The notes: a model not told the origin generated them from the letters alone. 64,000 nt of DNA from Corynebacterium pseudodiphtheriticum DSM 44287 (GCF_000688415.1 NZ_JIAH01000005.1:124001-188000), one strand, 5' to 3'; positions 36,774-47,801 are shown, numbered from the stretch's first letter. Numbers and translations: made by a program.

Positions 36774-37229
36774 ATGGCGAATCAACAATCTCGTCTACAT
36801 TCACAAGTTTTTGGATACAATGCTGCTCGCTGGGCTTGGATCGCAGTGACAGTAGTTATCACCATCTGGTTTTTGCTCATGATGAGTTGGGCGGCGTTTC
36901 TCTTGGTCATCGTGCCGGCAATCGTCGTGTTGTTTCACATCGATACTCAGTTGGACCAGGAGCAGCAGACGCTAAAAATCAAAGTCCTGTGGGTCCCTGT
37001 AAAAACCTGCAATCTTGCAGATATCAAGGAAGCTGCCATCCCACGGGACCCTTTGCCATTGGAACGTAATACCTTCGGCGTGCACTTCATCGGAGGTGCA
37101 TTGTCTATGCACGCGGGCGCGGCCAACTTGGCGCTGGAGATGAAAGATGGCAAAACCTACCGCGTGACGGTGGACCGGCCACAGCAGTTTGTGAAGCGGT
37201 TGAATAACGCGGCTCAACGCGATGCGTAG
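36774..37229 (+). CDS. Small membrane protein with PH-like tail
   Basis: 151 residues: two close transmembrane helices (WIAVTVVITIWFLLMMSW, AAFLLVIVPAIVVLFHI) then a soluble beta-rich part (LKIKVLWVPVKTCNLADIKEAAIP, KTYRVTVDRPQQFVKRLN) reminiscent of bacterial PH-like domains of short membrane proteins. GGAGG lies 11 bases before the ATG. Ends 2 bases from the convergent deacetylase. Function unknown. Confidence 0.82.
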   Translation: MANQQSRLHSQVFGYNAARWAWIAVTVVITIWFLLMMSWAAFLLVIVPAIVVLFHIDTQLDQEQQTLKIKVLWVPVKTCNLADIKEAAIPRDPLPLERNTFGVHFIGGALSMHAGAANLALEMKDGKTYRVTVDRPQQFVKRLNNAAQRDA

Positions 37230-37231
37230 CC

Positions 37232-38197
37232 CTAGCGGGTACCGTAGACCCTGCCAGGTTCCGGCGAGCCGTGCAGGCGATCCAAAGTCACTGGTTCTAG
37301 GCCTTTGGCGCGCAGCCCGTCGATGATGCACGTGGTCGCGTCTGCGGTGGTGTTGTGGATGTCGTGCAGCAGCACGACCTCACTGCCGTCGGCTTGGTTG
37401 ACCGTGCGTTCGCAGACTGTGTTGGCGTCGCGATCGCGCCAGTCGAAAACGATGACATCCCACAGTGCAACCCCCATACCGTGTGCGCGGGCTGCCTGTA
37501 CGACGTTGTCATTGTGAGCGCCGTACGGCGGACGTAGCCAGCGTGGTGTCGCACCCGTGACCGCCTGCACGGCCTTGGTGTTTTGAGAAATCTCAGTATG
37601 CACACGAGTTGGGCTGCTCAGCGCGAAATTCACGTGCGTTGTGCCGTGATTGCCGATGGTGTGGCCTGAATTGACGATGCGACGCGCCGTATCCGGCAAG
37701 GCATGCACCATCGGGGTCTGCACGAAAAACGTAGCTTTTGCGTGTTTGGCGTCGAGCGTATCCAGAATTCGGTTGGTCGGCGGCTGCGGGCCGTCGTCGA
37801 AAGTTAAAGCTACGCAATTCGAGCAATCACCGGCTGGAGTAACAGGAGCTGGTGGTTGATAACCAGGCTGCAAGTTTGGTGGGGTCGGTTTGCTGCGTGG
37901 TTGCGGTGTGGAAGAAAGCTGCTGGACTTCCTTAGGCAAGGAAGCGAAAAACGCACGGTAGGCCTCGTCGGTGGAGTTATGGAAAAACTCCAGGATCTGT
38001 GACCCTAACTGGAACTGATCCCAGCGTGGCCCAATCGAACTACCGGGAAGAGCAGGTGCGGAAGAAGCAAGATTCACTACGGCACCAGAGCGCGCCGAAT
38101 CGCTGGAACTCGCGGGATTAGCGTGTGCCTCGATCGGCGATGAAAACAAGCTCGCAATGATGGTGCACGAGCCGAAAATTACGGCGAGTTTCTTCAC
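37232..38197 (-). CDS. Secreted polysaccharide deacetylase (NodB family)
   Basis: 321 residues. Signal peptide (LAVIFGSCTIIASLFSSP, cut near AHA), a Ser/Ala/Pro-rich linker of about 100 residues, then carbohydrate esterase 4 motifs in order: TFDDGP (catalytic base and metal Asp), HTIGNHGTTHVN (HxxxH metal ligands), RPPYGAHN, DVIVFDWRD and VVLLHDIHN. The metal triad is complete, so it should be active, probably on peptidoglycan or another wall glycan. GTG start behind GGAAGG. Confidence 0.92.
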   Translation of the reverse strand: MKKLAVIFGSCTIIASLFSSPIEAHANPASSSDSARSGAVVNLASSAPALPGSSIGPRWDQFQLGSQILEFFHNSTDEAYRAFFASLPKEVQQLSSTPQPRSKPTPPNLQPGYQPPAPVTPAGDCSNCVALTFDDGPQPPTNRILDTLDAKHAKATFFVQTPMVHALPDTARRIVNSGHTIGNHGTTHVNFALSSPTRVHTEISQNTKAVQAVTGATPRWLRPPYGAHNDNVVQAARAHGMGVALWDVIVFDWRDRDANTVCERTVNQADGSEVVLLHDIHNTTADATTCIIDGLRAKGLEPVTLDRLHGSPEPGRVYGTR

Positions 38198-38302
38198 GTC
38201 TGGTGCCTTCCGGAAATTAAGGGAGTGGTTGGTGAACTGACTATAACAAGTTACGGAAGTTGTAGAAGTGAAAGAAACCCACTAGTGGTGCAAATAAAAC
38301 TG

Positions 38303-38351
38303 AAGGGTCCGCCCTGATGGCCCGCAGCGCGGAAAATCAGGACGAACCCTT
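38303..38351 (-). terminator. Terminator after fas
   Basis: AAGGGT-CGCCCTGAT (from 38303) pairs with ATCAGGACGAACCCTT (ending 38351); on the minus strand a T-rich stretch (CAGTTTTATTT) follows, fitting the end of the fas transcript. Confidence 0.75.
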
Positions 38352-38415
38352 GTCAGTTAATAAACATGCCGGTGTCGGTTGCCGGCGCTGATTTTTAGGA
38401 CGAGAACCCTAAAAC

Positions 38416-41400
38416 CTAATCCCTCCTGCCAGATTCACCAGCCTCACCCGGCAGTGGGTAGGTCCCGTCAGCGCCCAAGCGAGCATCCTCGTCCAGCAGC
38501 AATGCGATCTCCGCTTCCTTCGAACCCCGCTCCGGCAAGCGACGGCCCTCAATCACACTGAACAACGCACGGCGGCCAATCATGCCAGCCTCGCGGTGCG
38601 CGGCACCAGCAGCCAGACGAGCATTCGCCTGCTCGCGCCAGGCACCGGCAGCGTCCTCACCGAACTGCGCGGCCACCGCAGCTTCGAAGACACCCGGGTG
38701 GCCGTAGACCACCACGGCACCAACGTGACCGAAGCCGAGCGAGGTCAACACAGCCGCTTTCACCGGGCGCCCGGCGTCGGCAAGCGAAACGCCGTCGCGC
38801 AGCCACACCAGGTTCTTCGCCTTCGGCTCGATCAGCGGATCCACGCAATCCAATGCCGCGTTGTGCGGCACGCGGCCGGTGCGGAAGACATCGATCAAAC
38901 CGCCGGTCTGGAACAGTGCAGCACCAGCCTTCGAGTGGCCCGTCAGCGACTTCTGCGAAATCACAAACAGCGGAGCATCGGCATCACGGCCGACAGCAGG
39001 CCACAGCATGGAGTGCAGCTCGGACTCGTTCGGGTCGTTGGCGTTGGTGGAGGTGTCGTGCTTGGACAACACGGTCACGTCGTTCGGGTGCAAGCCCAGA
39101 CCACGCAGCGACTTTGCCAGGCGCGAGTTCTCACGGCCCCGGCCAGCGCCCAAAGCACCCAGGCCCGGTGCAGGGATCGAGGTGTGCGCACCATCGGCAT
39201 AGGACGCCGCGTGTGCAACCACCGCATAGACCGGCAAGCCCAGCTCGCGGGCCAAGGAACCGCGCACCAGCAGGACGGTTCCGCCACCTTCGGCCTCCAG
39301 GAAGCCCCCACGACGGCGGTCGTTGGCACGGGAAATGAAACGCTCGTCGATGCCCTGGTCGGTCATCTTCTTCGTCTCCGCGGTCGCATTCATATCACCG
39401 AAGCCGGCCAGCGATTCCACCTGCACGTCGTCGATACCACCGGCCACCACCACATCGGCCTTGCCCAGTGCGATCTTGTCGCAGCCTTCCTCGATGGAGA
39501 CCGCAGAGGTCGCACACGCACCGATCGGGTGAATCATAGAACCGTAGCCGCCCACCAGCGATTGCATGGTGTGCGCAGCAATCACGTTCGGCAGAGCTTC
39601 CTGCAGGATGTCCGACGGGCGCTCCTCGTCCAAGAAGCGCGAGACGAAGACCTTATGCAGCGATTCCATGCCACCGATACCGGTGCCTTGGGTGGAAGCA
39701 ATATCGCCCGGGTGGATCGATTGCAGCAGTTCCGCGGGGCTGAACCCGGCGCTGATGAACGCGTCGACGGCGGTGACCAGGTTCCACACAGCCATGCGGT
39801 CCAGGGCGTCGACCATGTGCTCCGGAATACCCCAGCGCGTGGGGTCGAAGTTATCCGGCATCTGGCCCGCCACCGTGCGTGTCAGCGTCGCCTTGCGCGG
39901 CACCTTCGCGGTAGCGCCCTGCAAGCGAGTGACCTGCCACTCGCCGTCGGCCTCGGCCACGCGAGTAAAGGATGGGTCAGCAGCTTCGATATCGTGGGCC
40001 TGGGCCTCGGAAGGCACGGTGAAGGTGATGTCGCGGTCCAAGAAGACCGTCGCCAAGTCAATCGAACCCTGATCCTGCAGGTGATACTTATCCGACAAGG
40101 TGCGCACGCCAGCGCGGGCGACGACCTCATCGCGGAAGCGAGCATAGATTTCCTCTTCGGCGATTTCTGCCCCATTGGCGTCGTACCAGCCCGGGGTTGG
40201 GTCTTCGGCCCAGTTGACCAGGCCCGTCATCCACGCCAGTTCCAGAACACCGGCGGCGGTTAGTTCCACCGAGCCGTCGCGCTGAATACCGTATTCTGCC
40301 TCGAAACGGGTGCGGCCCGAGCCCCAGGACGAGACCTCACCGACACCAGCGATGACGATCATGTCATCCAGATCTGTGGTGATCTCACCGGTTTCCACAC
40401 GCTCCGGCTGTGCAGGCACTGCGATATTTGGCAGGGCCGTGATGGTCGCCGGGGCAGCGGGGGCGTTGGCTGCTGCCTCTGCTGCGGCCGCTGCGGCCTT
40501 TTCTGCATTCGCTGCCGCCTGCGCAGTCAGCTCAGCCATGTTCAACGTGTCACCCAAACCACCGGTCAGATCCAGGTGCAGCGGAGCCTTGGCAGCCTGC
40601 GCGCGGGATTCGGCAGAAGCCAAGCCCATCAGCTCGTGGGAAATCTCTGCTGGGTTCCAGACCCGGATACCCGCAGCCTCCACAGCCGGAACCAGTCCGT
40701 CGTTGCCGGCCATCAGGTGCGTACCGGCCACCCAACCGATCAGAACCTGCGCCAGGGTGACGCCGTCAGACCAGCCAGCCTCAACCTTCCACTTGTTCAT
40801 AATCGCATCCAGCGCGGCCTTGACCTCGCCATAAGCGCCGTCGCCACCGAATACACCGCGGTTTGGTGAACCCGGAAGCACCACATGGCAGCGCTTGTCG
40901 ACGCCAGCTTGCGCCAAACCGGCCAACCCCGCGATGGTGCGTTCGACGGACCACAACAGCAAACGCGTTTGGTTTTCTGCCTGCGGGCCGGCGTCGGCCA
41001 GCGACCCTGTCACCGGTGGGGCGGCGAATGGGAAGGCCAGGGTTGGGATCAGCGCTGGCTTGAGCAGTTTCACCTCATTGCCGACGGATTCCACCTGCTC
41101 AGTGCCGATCCAGTCGATGACCGCATCGACATCGCGGTAGGACGACAAGTTCGCTGGTACCAGCCACAGCGCAGCACCCGGGACGGCGTGCTCGGCATAC
41201 AGCTTGCGGGCAAACTCCTTACGCGCTTGGCTCACGCGCGAAGCAGTCATGATGACGGTCGCGCCACCTTCCAACAGGCGCGCGATCAGCGCAGTGGCAA
41301 TCGAGCCCGGAGCAGCGCCGGTGACCAGCGCAATATCCTCGGCGTAGGCACCCTGCAGCTCAGATTCTGCCAGTTGTGCGATCTCTTCCAGCTCGCCCTG

Positions 41401-44400
41401 CCCACCGTTGGCTGCCCACCAGCGGGCTTGCTTGGCGACGGTCGTGCCGGTGCCGCGGAAACGCTCCAGGGCGATATCTGCCTGCCCCAGCGCGTAGCGG
41501 GCGAGATCTTCCCGGGCGCTGGCCCAGCGGTCGTCGAAAAGCACGGCCTTGCGGGCATCGAAGACCGGGGTGACGGTCTTGACCCAGCCGGAACCCAGCT
41601 CTGCCTCGACGGTTTCAAACAGCGTGTTATCGGTTTCTGGGGTCTCTGGTGCAGGCTCGGACAAGCCCAGCTGTGCCAGTACGGTACGTGCGGCAGTAGC
41701 CAGCACACCGTTTTCGCCGGTGACCTGCTCGGCGAATTCGTTGAGCGCAGCGGAATCCACGACGGAACCACCACCGGCACCCGAGCCACCGGTTGCTTGC
41801 GAGACCGCCACCCCGTGGCGAGCAGCCACTTGCTGCACGGCGGCGTCAACTAGTTCGTTGACTTCTGCCTTGGAGCTGGCCGAAGTTGGGATCGTTGCTA
41901 GCGATCCGCCACGCACCGAATCTTCTTCGCGCGAGCCCAGCAGGATTTCGGCTTCCACGTGGGCGATCCAGGATTGTGGGAGTGCCCAGGTGCCGGTTAC
42001 CCGCTCGCCGATAGCGGCCGGTTTGGCACCGGCGGCACCGGTGAGCTGACGCAGGCGCGCTCCGATGGCTTCGCTGAGCACCGCACCAAACGGGCTGTAG
42101 CCCGGAGCTGCGGTGGTGACGCGGCCACGCAGGGTGGCGACATCAGCATCAGCGGCTCCGTCGATGGCTGGAACTCCAAGTTCAGCGGACATATCCATGA
42201 GCAGCTGGTTACGACGCGAGGACACACCGTTGGTGAGTTCTTCGACGGTATCGGAATCGTTGATCTGCTCTAGGCGGATCTTATTGGAAAACGCGAACAG
42301 CGTCATGATGGCCTCGGCGGCGGTGAAGCTGAGCTCGCCGGCTGGGGCGCCGCCTCCAGTGTTGGCTCCAGCAGCGGTACTAGCGTTGGGGTTAGCGCTG
42401 GCGCTTGCCGACGCGTTTGCTGGGGCTGCCTCGGTGGCAGTGTTTGCGGTGGCTGCAGTGTTTGTGGAGTCAGGACCCGCCTCCGACATCGGTGCCGGGT
42501 TTTCCGTAGGACGTGCAGCATCGGCGCCGACCTCCGGCGCCTGGCTGGCTTGGTCGGCGGCGGCAGCAGAGTTACTTGCAGTATCTTCGTCATCCACCTC
42601 GATTGGCGCCTCGGTGACGTCGGCGAGCATGACCACATCCTGGTCACGCTCGACGTTGTACACCGGCAAGCTGACGCCAGCCACGGCCATGGAACGCTGC
42701 GCCAAGTTGGTCAACGTTGGCGACGACGCCAAGCCGACCTCGATGATCTGGTCGACGCGAGCAAACAGCAATTCCTGGGTTTCGATCCAGCGCACCGGTG
42801 AAGCAAACTGCCAGGACAACAACTCGATCAGCAACAGGCGGGCCAGCTTTTGCGGCTCCATGGTGGCGGCGTCGATGTTGTCGAGACGGCCAGACGGAGC
42901 CAAAGCCGCGGTGGCGTCCACGAAATCCTGGGTGAGTTCGAACGGGCGGGCCACTAGGTTCGGCACATAGCGTCCGACCAAGGCATCCAGGTCCAAGGTC
43001 TCCGGTAGCAGCTCGTCGAGTTTGTCCGCGAATGCAGGCACGCCGTCGCGCAGCACGCGGGAGTGGAACGGCACATCGATGCCCGGGACGGTCACGAACG
43101 CACGCGGGGCGATGGACTTCGCGCGCTTACCCAATTCCGCCAGGCCAGCCTTGGTGCCAGCGATGGAATACTGCTGGCCGGAGATGTTGTAGTTGACGAT
43201 CTCCAAGAACTCGCCGGTTTCCTGCGCCACCTGGGCAACATAATCCTGCACATCATCGGCACTGACACCGATCATGTTCGGGCGCAGCGCACCCATGCCG
43301 TAATTGGAATTGCCGTGCTCGTCGCGCTCGACCAACGTGCCCATCGCGGAACCACGCGAGTAGACGATGTCGATGACAGCTTCCAAATCGAAGATATTCG
43401 CCAGCGAAGCCAGCGCGGTGTATTCACCCAACGAGTGCCCGGCATACATGGCGCCAGTAGCCAGCGCATTGTTTTCGCGCAAACGCTCGGTCTGCCCATA
43501 GGCGACAACGGCCAACGCGACCTGGGTGAACTGCGTCAGGTGCAGCACGCCCTGCGGGTGGCGGAAGGTAGTACCGCGCACCTTGAGCTCCGTTGGGTTG
43601 TCGTCGATGATCTGCCGGATGGAAAAACCATGCTGGGTGCGGGTGTGGTGATCCGCGCGACGCCAGGCCTCGCGTGCAGCAGGGGATGCGTTGCGATCGC
43701 CGCGGCCCATGCCTTCTGCCTGCACACCCTGGCCTGGGTAGACGTAGGCGGTGGCCGGTTGTGCCAACAGCGCCTGGCCGACGGAGACGACTTCACCATC
43801 GATGCGGCAGGTGACTTCTAAAGCACTGTGGATTCCGGCGCGTCCGACGCGTTCTGCGGTGATTTCCACCTTGTCGCTGAGTTGCACCATGCCGAACATG
43901 GAATATGTCCAGCTGGTGACCGTGCCGTGGGTATTAGCCAAGTGCTGGGCGGTGGCCGAGAGCCACATTCCGTGCACTAGGGCGTTGTCAAGATTGACCA
44001 GGCGAGCAGCATTAGTGGAGGTGTGGATCGGGTTATAGTCGCCCGAGACCAGCGCGAATGGGGTCATATCCTGCGGCGCCGTGACGGTTGCGCGGTCGAC
44101 GAAGGAACGTGAGGTCGGCTCGACCTCAGCAGTTAGGGCAGCACCGCCCCATTCCGGGGCAGGTGCCGGGACGCTGGCACCAGTGGCGCGGCCGCGGATA
44201 GCGAAGCGCTGCATCTGGGTGGCCACCAACTCGCCGGATTCGTGATCGCGCAATTCCAGTTCCACGGTGACGATGCGTCCGGCGTTGGACTCATCGATCG
44301 CAGAGCACCAGGATTTGACGTCGATGCGGCGCGCATTGCTTTCGCCTTTGTTGCCGCGGGCGAGTTCGTGGAGTGGCACCCGCAGGTCAATAACGTGGTT

Positions 44401-47400
44401 CAGGTGCACGGCGTTGAGAAGACCCTCGATGACTGGGTAGTCGGTACCAGCAGGCTCGCCGTGCTCCTCGCCAATGCGGCCAGAGCCTAGAGCGGTATAA
44501 ATCGCAGGCCAGGCTGGGCCCACCAGCACGTCCGGGGTGCCCGGGGCGGTGGTGAGCTTGTCGCCCAAACCAGCGCCGGTGACTGCGGTGTGTGCCTGCA
44601 ACAGCGTGGTAGGCAAGGTGAAGGAATCTTCGGCATAGCCGAATGGATATTGCTCGTCGACCGAACCTTCCACGATGGTGGGCAGCGCGGTGATCTCATC
44701 GCCAGATTCGGAGGTCGAACCCACACCAGCCAGGCCTGCCAACAGCTCAAAGACTGCTTGTGGCAGACGGTCGTGGTCCACAACCGGGCTGGCACCAGTG
44801 GCGACGGCGTCGGAAAGATCGACGGGGATGGACACGGACTTCACATAGAACGGGCGCTGCTCTTCTGGCAGGTCATCCCAGTAGGAATCAGTGTTGATGC
44901 GAATGGAATACTGCGGGGCAGCCTCGGTGCCGTCGTTGATGATGTCAAAGGCTTCAGTTGGCAGCTCCACGGCTGGGTTGGCGATGGTGTGCCCGTGCCA
45001 TTCCAAGCTTGGGGCCTGGCGCAAGAATTCTTCTGCAGTGGTGGCGTTGCCCAGGCGCGAGTACTGCTTGGTTGGCTCCACGCCAGCTTGTTGCAAGGCC
45101 TCGGTGGTGCCGGTTTCGAACCGGGCCAGCAACTCGGCGACGGGCTCGTCGACCTTGGTAATGCCTGCTACCGAGACCGGGCCCGGGATGATGCGTACGG
45201 CATCGGCGTCGTAACGATCCTCCTGCGCCTGCCACAGGGTGTCTTTGGAGAACCACTTTTTCAGGTCACCATCGATGGCCGTGGTCCATGGCATCGGCTT
45301 GTTGTGCTTATGGTTCAGCGAAACAAACCAGGCGGCATCGCGCGCTGCGACGGTAGTGGTGGCAGCCTGCGGGAAGGCCTCGAGCAAGGTGCGCAGGTTG
45401 GCCGGGGCATCGGCGACGGATTCGAGCGTCGGGAACAGGGTGTCGATCTCGCCGTGATCGGCTGGGTGCAGGCGCGCTTCGATGCGGTGCAACAAGTCAA
45501 ACCAGCGATCCTGCCAGGTTGGGTCCATGAACGGGAAGGCCAGGTCGACGAAACGCTCCAGCCACTGCTGGTAGGTCATGGTCTCGACGTCACCGAAATA
45601 CGGCTTGGAGGTCTTGGCCAATGCGGCGATGATCTCTTCGCGGTGGTCCTGGTAATCAGCTGGATCCAGCGAGGTGATCAGGCGAGCCGCAGCGGCGAAA
45701 GAGTTGTCGATTTCGTGGAGATCCGCCAGTAGATGCGACTGACCAGAGGCCACACCACCGTTAGCGCGGCCGCGGCCGACCCAACCGCCATTGGTCTCCG
45801 GGCTGATACCTGGGGTGTCGACGAGCAGCTGTTTGACCTGCGGGGAGGTAATGGCTTCTTTGGTGGCCATGGCGACCGTGCCGACGAACACGCCGTCGAC
45901 CGGCATGCGCGGCAGAGAATATTTCTGTGACCACGTACCGGTTAGGTATTCCGCGGCACGTTCTGCTGAGTAGATGCCACCGCCGACGGTGATGGTGACG
46001 TTATCGTGCTCGCGGGCAGCGGCGTAAGTGTCGATGAGCATCTCATCCAAATCCAGCCACGAGTGGTGGCCGCCGGCGTGGCCGTCCTCGATCTGCAGAA
46101 TTAACTGGTGCTCCGGGTTGGCGGCAGCGATGGCTAGGATGTCGCGGATCTGCTTGGTGGTGCCCGGTTTGAAGGAAATATATGGGAAACCGTCGGCACG
46201 CAGCTGGGCGAGCAGTTCTGTGGCCTCGTCGGCTTCCGGCACGCCAGCGGAAATGGTGACACCGGTAATTGGGGCGCCGTTCGCGCGGGCCTTCGGGACG
46301 ATGCGCGCTTGGCCAAACTGCAAGTTCCACATGAAGCGATCGAAGAACATGGTGTTAAACGCCACGGTGCGTCCAGGCTGCAGCTGGCGGATCAGCGAAT
46401 TCTTCAGTTCGGTAAACAGTTCTTCGGAATACATTCCGCCGCCGGCCATCTCCGTCCAGAAACCAGCGTTGGCGGCAGCGGCCACGATGGCTGGGTCGAC
46501 GGTGGTTGGCGTCATGCCGCCGAGCATGATCGGGGACAAGCCGGTCAGTGCAGAGAACTTCGTCTGCGTGTACGTCTTGCCATCCGGCAGTGTGACCAGC
46601 CGTGGGGCGAACTCAGACCAGTCGCGCGCAGTAGGCAATTGCGCGCCGGGGGTAGCGAGGTTATCGCGTTGCGACGCCGTCCAAGCCGGAACGACGGACA
46701 GGCCGGTGCCCGCCACGAGCGGGGTGGTGAGTTTGGCCAGGCCGTCGTCAAGCACCAGAGCGTGGCTGATGTGCTGGTCGACCATTTGGGCAGTCTGTGC
46801 GGTCCAGTCGAACGGGCGGATCAGGATGTCGCGGACGACGGTGGCGATATCGGTGTCGCCGAGATCCAGCTGGCAGGCCTGGGCCCACTCGATGGTCAAC
46901 TCTGCGGCTTCGGTGAGGCTGTCGTGGTGGAAAGGCAGCGCGACCGGTAAGTAGGTGAAGTTTGGAGTGAGTTCTGAGCCGCCGAATTCGCGTGCCTCCA
47001 GGGCGTCGTTATAGGCGCTGGCGTGGGCGGCGACGTTATTTTCTACCGCTGCGAGTTCATCCGGGGTGCCCGAGACAACGAAAGCGCGGGTGCCATTGAC
47101 CACGGAGATGGCGGCTGAGCCAGTGGTGGTCCCATTCAGGGACTGCTCGACGACATCGCGCGGGAGGTCGCGGATTAACAGCATGTGCGAGCGGGAATCG
47201 GTGGAACCGTGGGCGACGCTTGCTGCTGTGCCCATCAGGATGGCCAGGGCCAGTGCGTGTACTGGATGTTTGATGGCGGCGATGCCGAGGCTGCCCTGGG
47301 AGTGGCCGAAGGCGGTGGTTGGGTTGTTCTGTGTTGAGCCCTGTTCTAGGTCGCAACCTGCAAGGTTCATCCCCAGGTCACGCAATTGATCAATGGCAGC

Positions 47401-47736
47401 CAGCTGGCTGAGCACGATGCCCGGGATGCTGACGGCGGGGAATACGTCATTGGAACTAGTGGAATTGTTCGGGCTGGTGGTGTGGTTGGATGCGCCGGTG
47501 TCTTGGGAGTCCGCGTGCACGAGCGTTTCCAAGCGCTCCATGGCTCCTGGGATAGTGGAAGCAATGGTGCGGGCGTAAGGGCTGACCAGGCTACGGGCTT
47601 GGGTCAGGTAATTGTCCAGGCGGCCGACGGCGTGGTGGCTGGCAGCGGCGTTGCGCAGCTGCTTTTCCCATTCCGAGGCTTGACCAGCAAAGATGATGGC
47701 GGGGGCGCGCATGGAATCAAGCGGTGTCAAAGACAT
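38416..47736 (-). CDS. fas: Type I fatty acid synthase, single polypeptide
   Basis: 3106 residues, the bacterial FAS-I with all activities in one chain. In order: acyltransferase (Ser146 in GHSQGSLG); enoyl reductase (about 400, SPIMLGGMTPTTVDPA); dehydratase hot-dog region (about 1230, SGDYNPIHTS); malonyl/palmitoyl transferase (Ser1435 in AGHSLGEYTALA); ACP with phosphopantetheine serine in NGVSSRRNQLL (1839/1840) after an Ala/Asn-rich linker; ketoreductase (about 2134, VTGAAPGSIATALIARLL); ketosynthase with Cys2741 in IGACATSAVS. Makes the acyl chains for phospholipids and corynomycolates. No AcpS gene is adjacent. ATG at 47736 has GGATG about 8 bases upstream. A palindrome lies 66 bases before it. 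Large opposite-strand reading frames within it are shadows. Confidence 0.98.
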   Translation of the reverse strand: MSLTPLDSMRAPAIIFAGQASEWEKQLRNAAASHHAVGRLDNYLTQARSLVSPYARTIASTIPGAMERLETLVHADSQDTGASNHTTSPNNSTSSNDVFPAVSIPGIVLSQLAAIDQLRDLGMNLAGCDLEQGSTQNNPTTAFGHSQGSLGIAAIKHPVHALALAILMGTAASVAHGSTDSRSHMLLIRDLPRDVVEQSLNGTTTGSAAISVVNGTRAFVVSGTPDELAAVENNVAAHASAYNDALEAREFGGSELTPNFTYLPVALPFHHDSLTEAAELTIEWAQACQLDLGDTDIATVVRDILIRPFDWTAQTAQMVDQHISHALVLDDGLAKLTTPLVAGTGLSVVPAWTASQRDNLATPGAQLPTARDWSEFAPRLVTLPDGKTYTQTKFSALTGLSPIMLGGMTPTTVDPAIVAAAANAGFWTEMAGGGMYSEELFTELKNSLIRQLQPGRTVAFNTMFFDRFMWNLQFGQARIVPKARANGAPITGVTISAGVPEADEATELLAQLRADGFPYISFKPGTTKQIRDILAIAAANPEHQLILQIEDGHAGGHHSWLDLDEMLIDTYAAAREHDNVTITVGGGIYSAERAAEYLTGTWSQKYSLPRMPVDGVFVGTVAMATKEAITSPQVKQLLVDTPGISPETNGGWVGRGRANGGVASGQSHLLADLHEIDNSFAAAARLITSLDPADYQDHREEIIAALAKTSKPYFGDVETMTYQQWLERFVDLAFPFMDPTWQDRWFDLLHRIEARLHPADHGEIDTLFPTLESVADAPANLRTLLEAFPQAATTTVAARDAAWFVSLNHKHNKPMPWTTAIDGDLKKWFSKDTLWQAQEDRYDADAVRIIPGPVSVAGITKVDEPVAELLARFETGTTEALQQAGVEPTKQYSRLGNATTAEEFLRQAPSLEWHGHTIANPAVELPTEAFDIINDGTEAAPQYSIRINTDSYWDDLPEEQRPFYVKSVSIPVDLSDAVATGASPVVDHDRLPQAVFELLAGLAGVGSTSESGDEITALPTIVEGSVDEQYPFGYAEDSFTLPTTLLQAHTAVTGAGLGDKLTTAPGTPDVLVGPAWPAIYTALGSGRIGEEHGEPAGTDYPVIEGLLNAVHLNHVIDLRVPLHELARGNKGESNARRIDVKSWCSAIDESNAGRIVTVELELRDHESGELVATQMQRFAIRGRATGASVPAPAPEWGGAALTAEVEPTSRSFVDRATVTAPQDMTPFALVSGDYNPIHTSTNAARLVNLDNALVHGMWLSATAQHLANTHGTVTSWTYSMFGMVQLSDKVEITAERVGRAGIHSALEVTCRIDGEVVSVGQALLAQPATAYVYPGQGVQAEGMGRGDRNASPAAREAWRRADHHTRTQHGFSIRQIIDDNPTELKVRGTTFRHPQGVLHLTQFTQVALAVVAYGQTERLRENNALATGAMYAGHSLGEYTALASLANIFDLEAVIDIVYSRGSAMGTLVERDEHGNSNYGMGALRPNMIGVSADDVQDYVAQVAQETGEFLEIVNYNISGQQYSIAGTKAGLAELGKRAKSIAPRAFVTVPGIDVPFHSRVLRDGVPAFADKLDELLPETLDLDALVGRYVPNLVARPFELTQDFVDATAALAPSGRLDNIDAATMEPQKLARLLLIELLSWQFASPVRWIETQELLFARVDQIIEVGLASSPTLTNLAQRSMAVAGVSLPVYNVERDQDVVMLADVTEAPIEVDDEDTASNSAAAADQASQAPEVGADAARPTENPAPMSEAGPDSTNTAATANTATEAAPANASASASANPNASTAAGANTGGGAPAGELSFTAAEAIMTLFAFSNKIRLEQINDSDTVEELTNGVSSRRNQLLMDMSAELGVPAIDGAADADVATLRGRVTTAAPGYSPFGAVLSEAIGARLRQLTGAAGAKPAAIGERVTGTWALPQSWIAHVEAEILLGSREEDSVRGGSLATIPTSASSKAEVNELVDAAVQQVAARHGVAVSQATGGSGAGGGSVVDSAALNEFAEQVTGENGVLATAARTVLAQLGLSEPAPETPETDNTLFETVEAELGSGWVKTVTPVFDARKAVLFDDRWASAREDLARYALGQADIALERFRGTGTTVAKQARWWAANGGQGELEEIAQLAESELQGAYAEDIALVTGAAPGSIATALIARLLEGGATVIMTASRVSQARKEFARKLYAEHAVPGAALWLVPANLSSYRDVDAVIDWIGTEQVESVGNEVKLLKPALIPTLAFPFAAPPVTGSLADAGPQAENQTRLLLWSVERTIAGLAGLAQAGVDKRCHVVLPGSPNRGVFGGDGAYGEVKAALDAIMNKWKVEAGWSDGVTLAQVLIGWVAGTHLMAGNDGLVPAVEAAGIRVWNPAEISHELMGLASAESRAQAAKAPLHLDLTGGLGDTLNMAELTAQAAANAEKAAAAAAEAAANAPAAPATITALPNIAVPAQPERVETGEITTDLDDMIVIAGVGEVSSWGSGRTRFEAEYGIQRDGSVELTAAGVLELAWMTGLVNWAEDPTPGWYDANGAEIAEEEIYARFRDEVVARAGVRTLSDKYHLQDQGSIDLATVFLDRDITFTVPSEAQAHDIEAADPSFTRVAEADGEWQVTRLQGATAKVPRKATLTRTVAGQMPDNFDPTRWGIPEHMVDALDRMAVWNLVTAVDAFISAGFSPAELLQSIHPGDIASTQGTGIGGMESLHKVFVSRFLDEERPSDILQEALPNVIAAHTMQSLVGGYGSMIHPIGACATSAVSIEEGCDKIALGKADVVVAGGIDDVQVESLAGFGDMNATAETKKMTDQGIDERFISRANDRRRGGFLEAEGGGTVLLVRGSLARELGLPVYAVVAHAASYADGAHTSIPAPGLGALGAGRGRENSRLAKSLRGLGLHPNDVTVLSKHDTSTNANDPNESELHSMLWPAVGRDADAPLFVISQKSLTGHSKAGAALFQTGGLIDVFRTGRVPHNAALDCVDPLIEPKAKNLVWLRDGVSLADAGRPVKAAVLTSLGFGHVGAVVVYGHPGVFEAAVAAQFGEDAAGAWREQANARLAAGAAHREAGMIGRRALFSVIEGRRLPERGSKEAEIALLLDEDARLGADGTYPLPGEAGESGRRD

Positions 47737-47801
47737 GCAGTGGCATCCTTTACAGAAAATATGAGGAAACGTTCATGTTGTCTTTGCTCACCGTAGTGCA
47801 T

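Noticed and set aside
38596..40263. 555-codon open frame on the plus strand inside fas, with other long frames at 40885, 44590 and 46028
   Set aside because: They are opposite-strand shadows of the FAS-I gene in GC-rich DNA; the sequences have no domains and are Arg/His-rich, and fas itself is complete.
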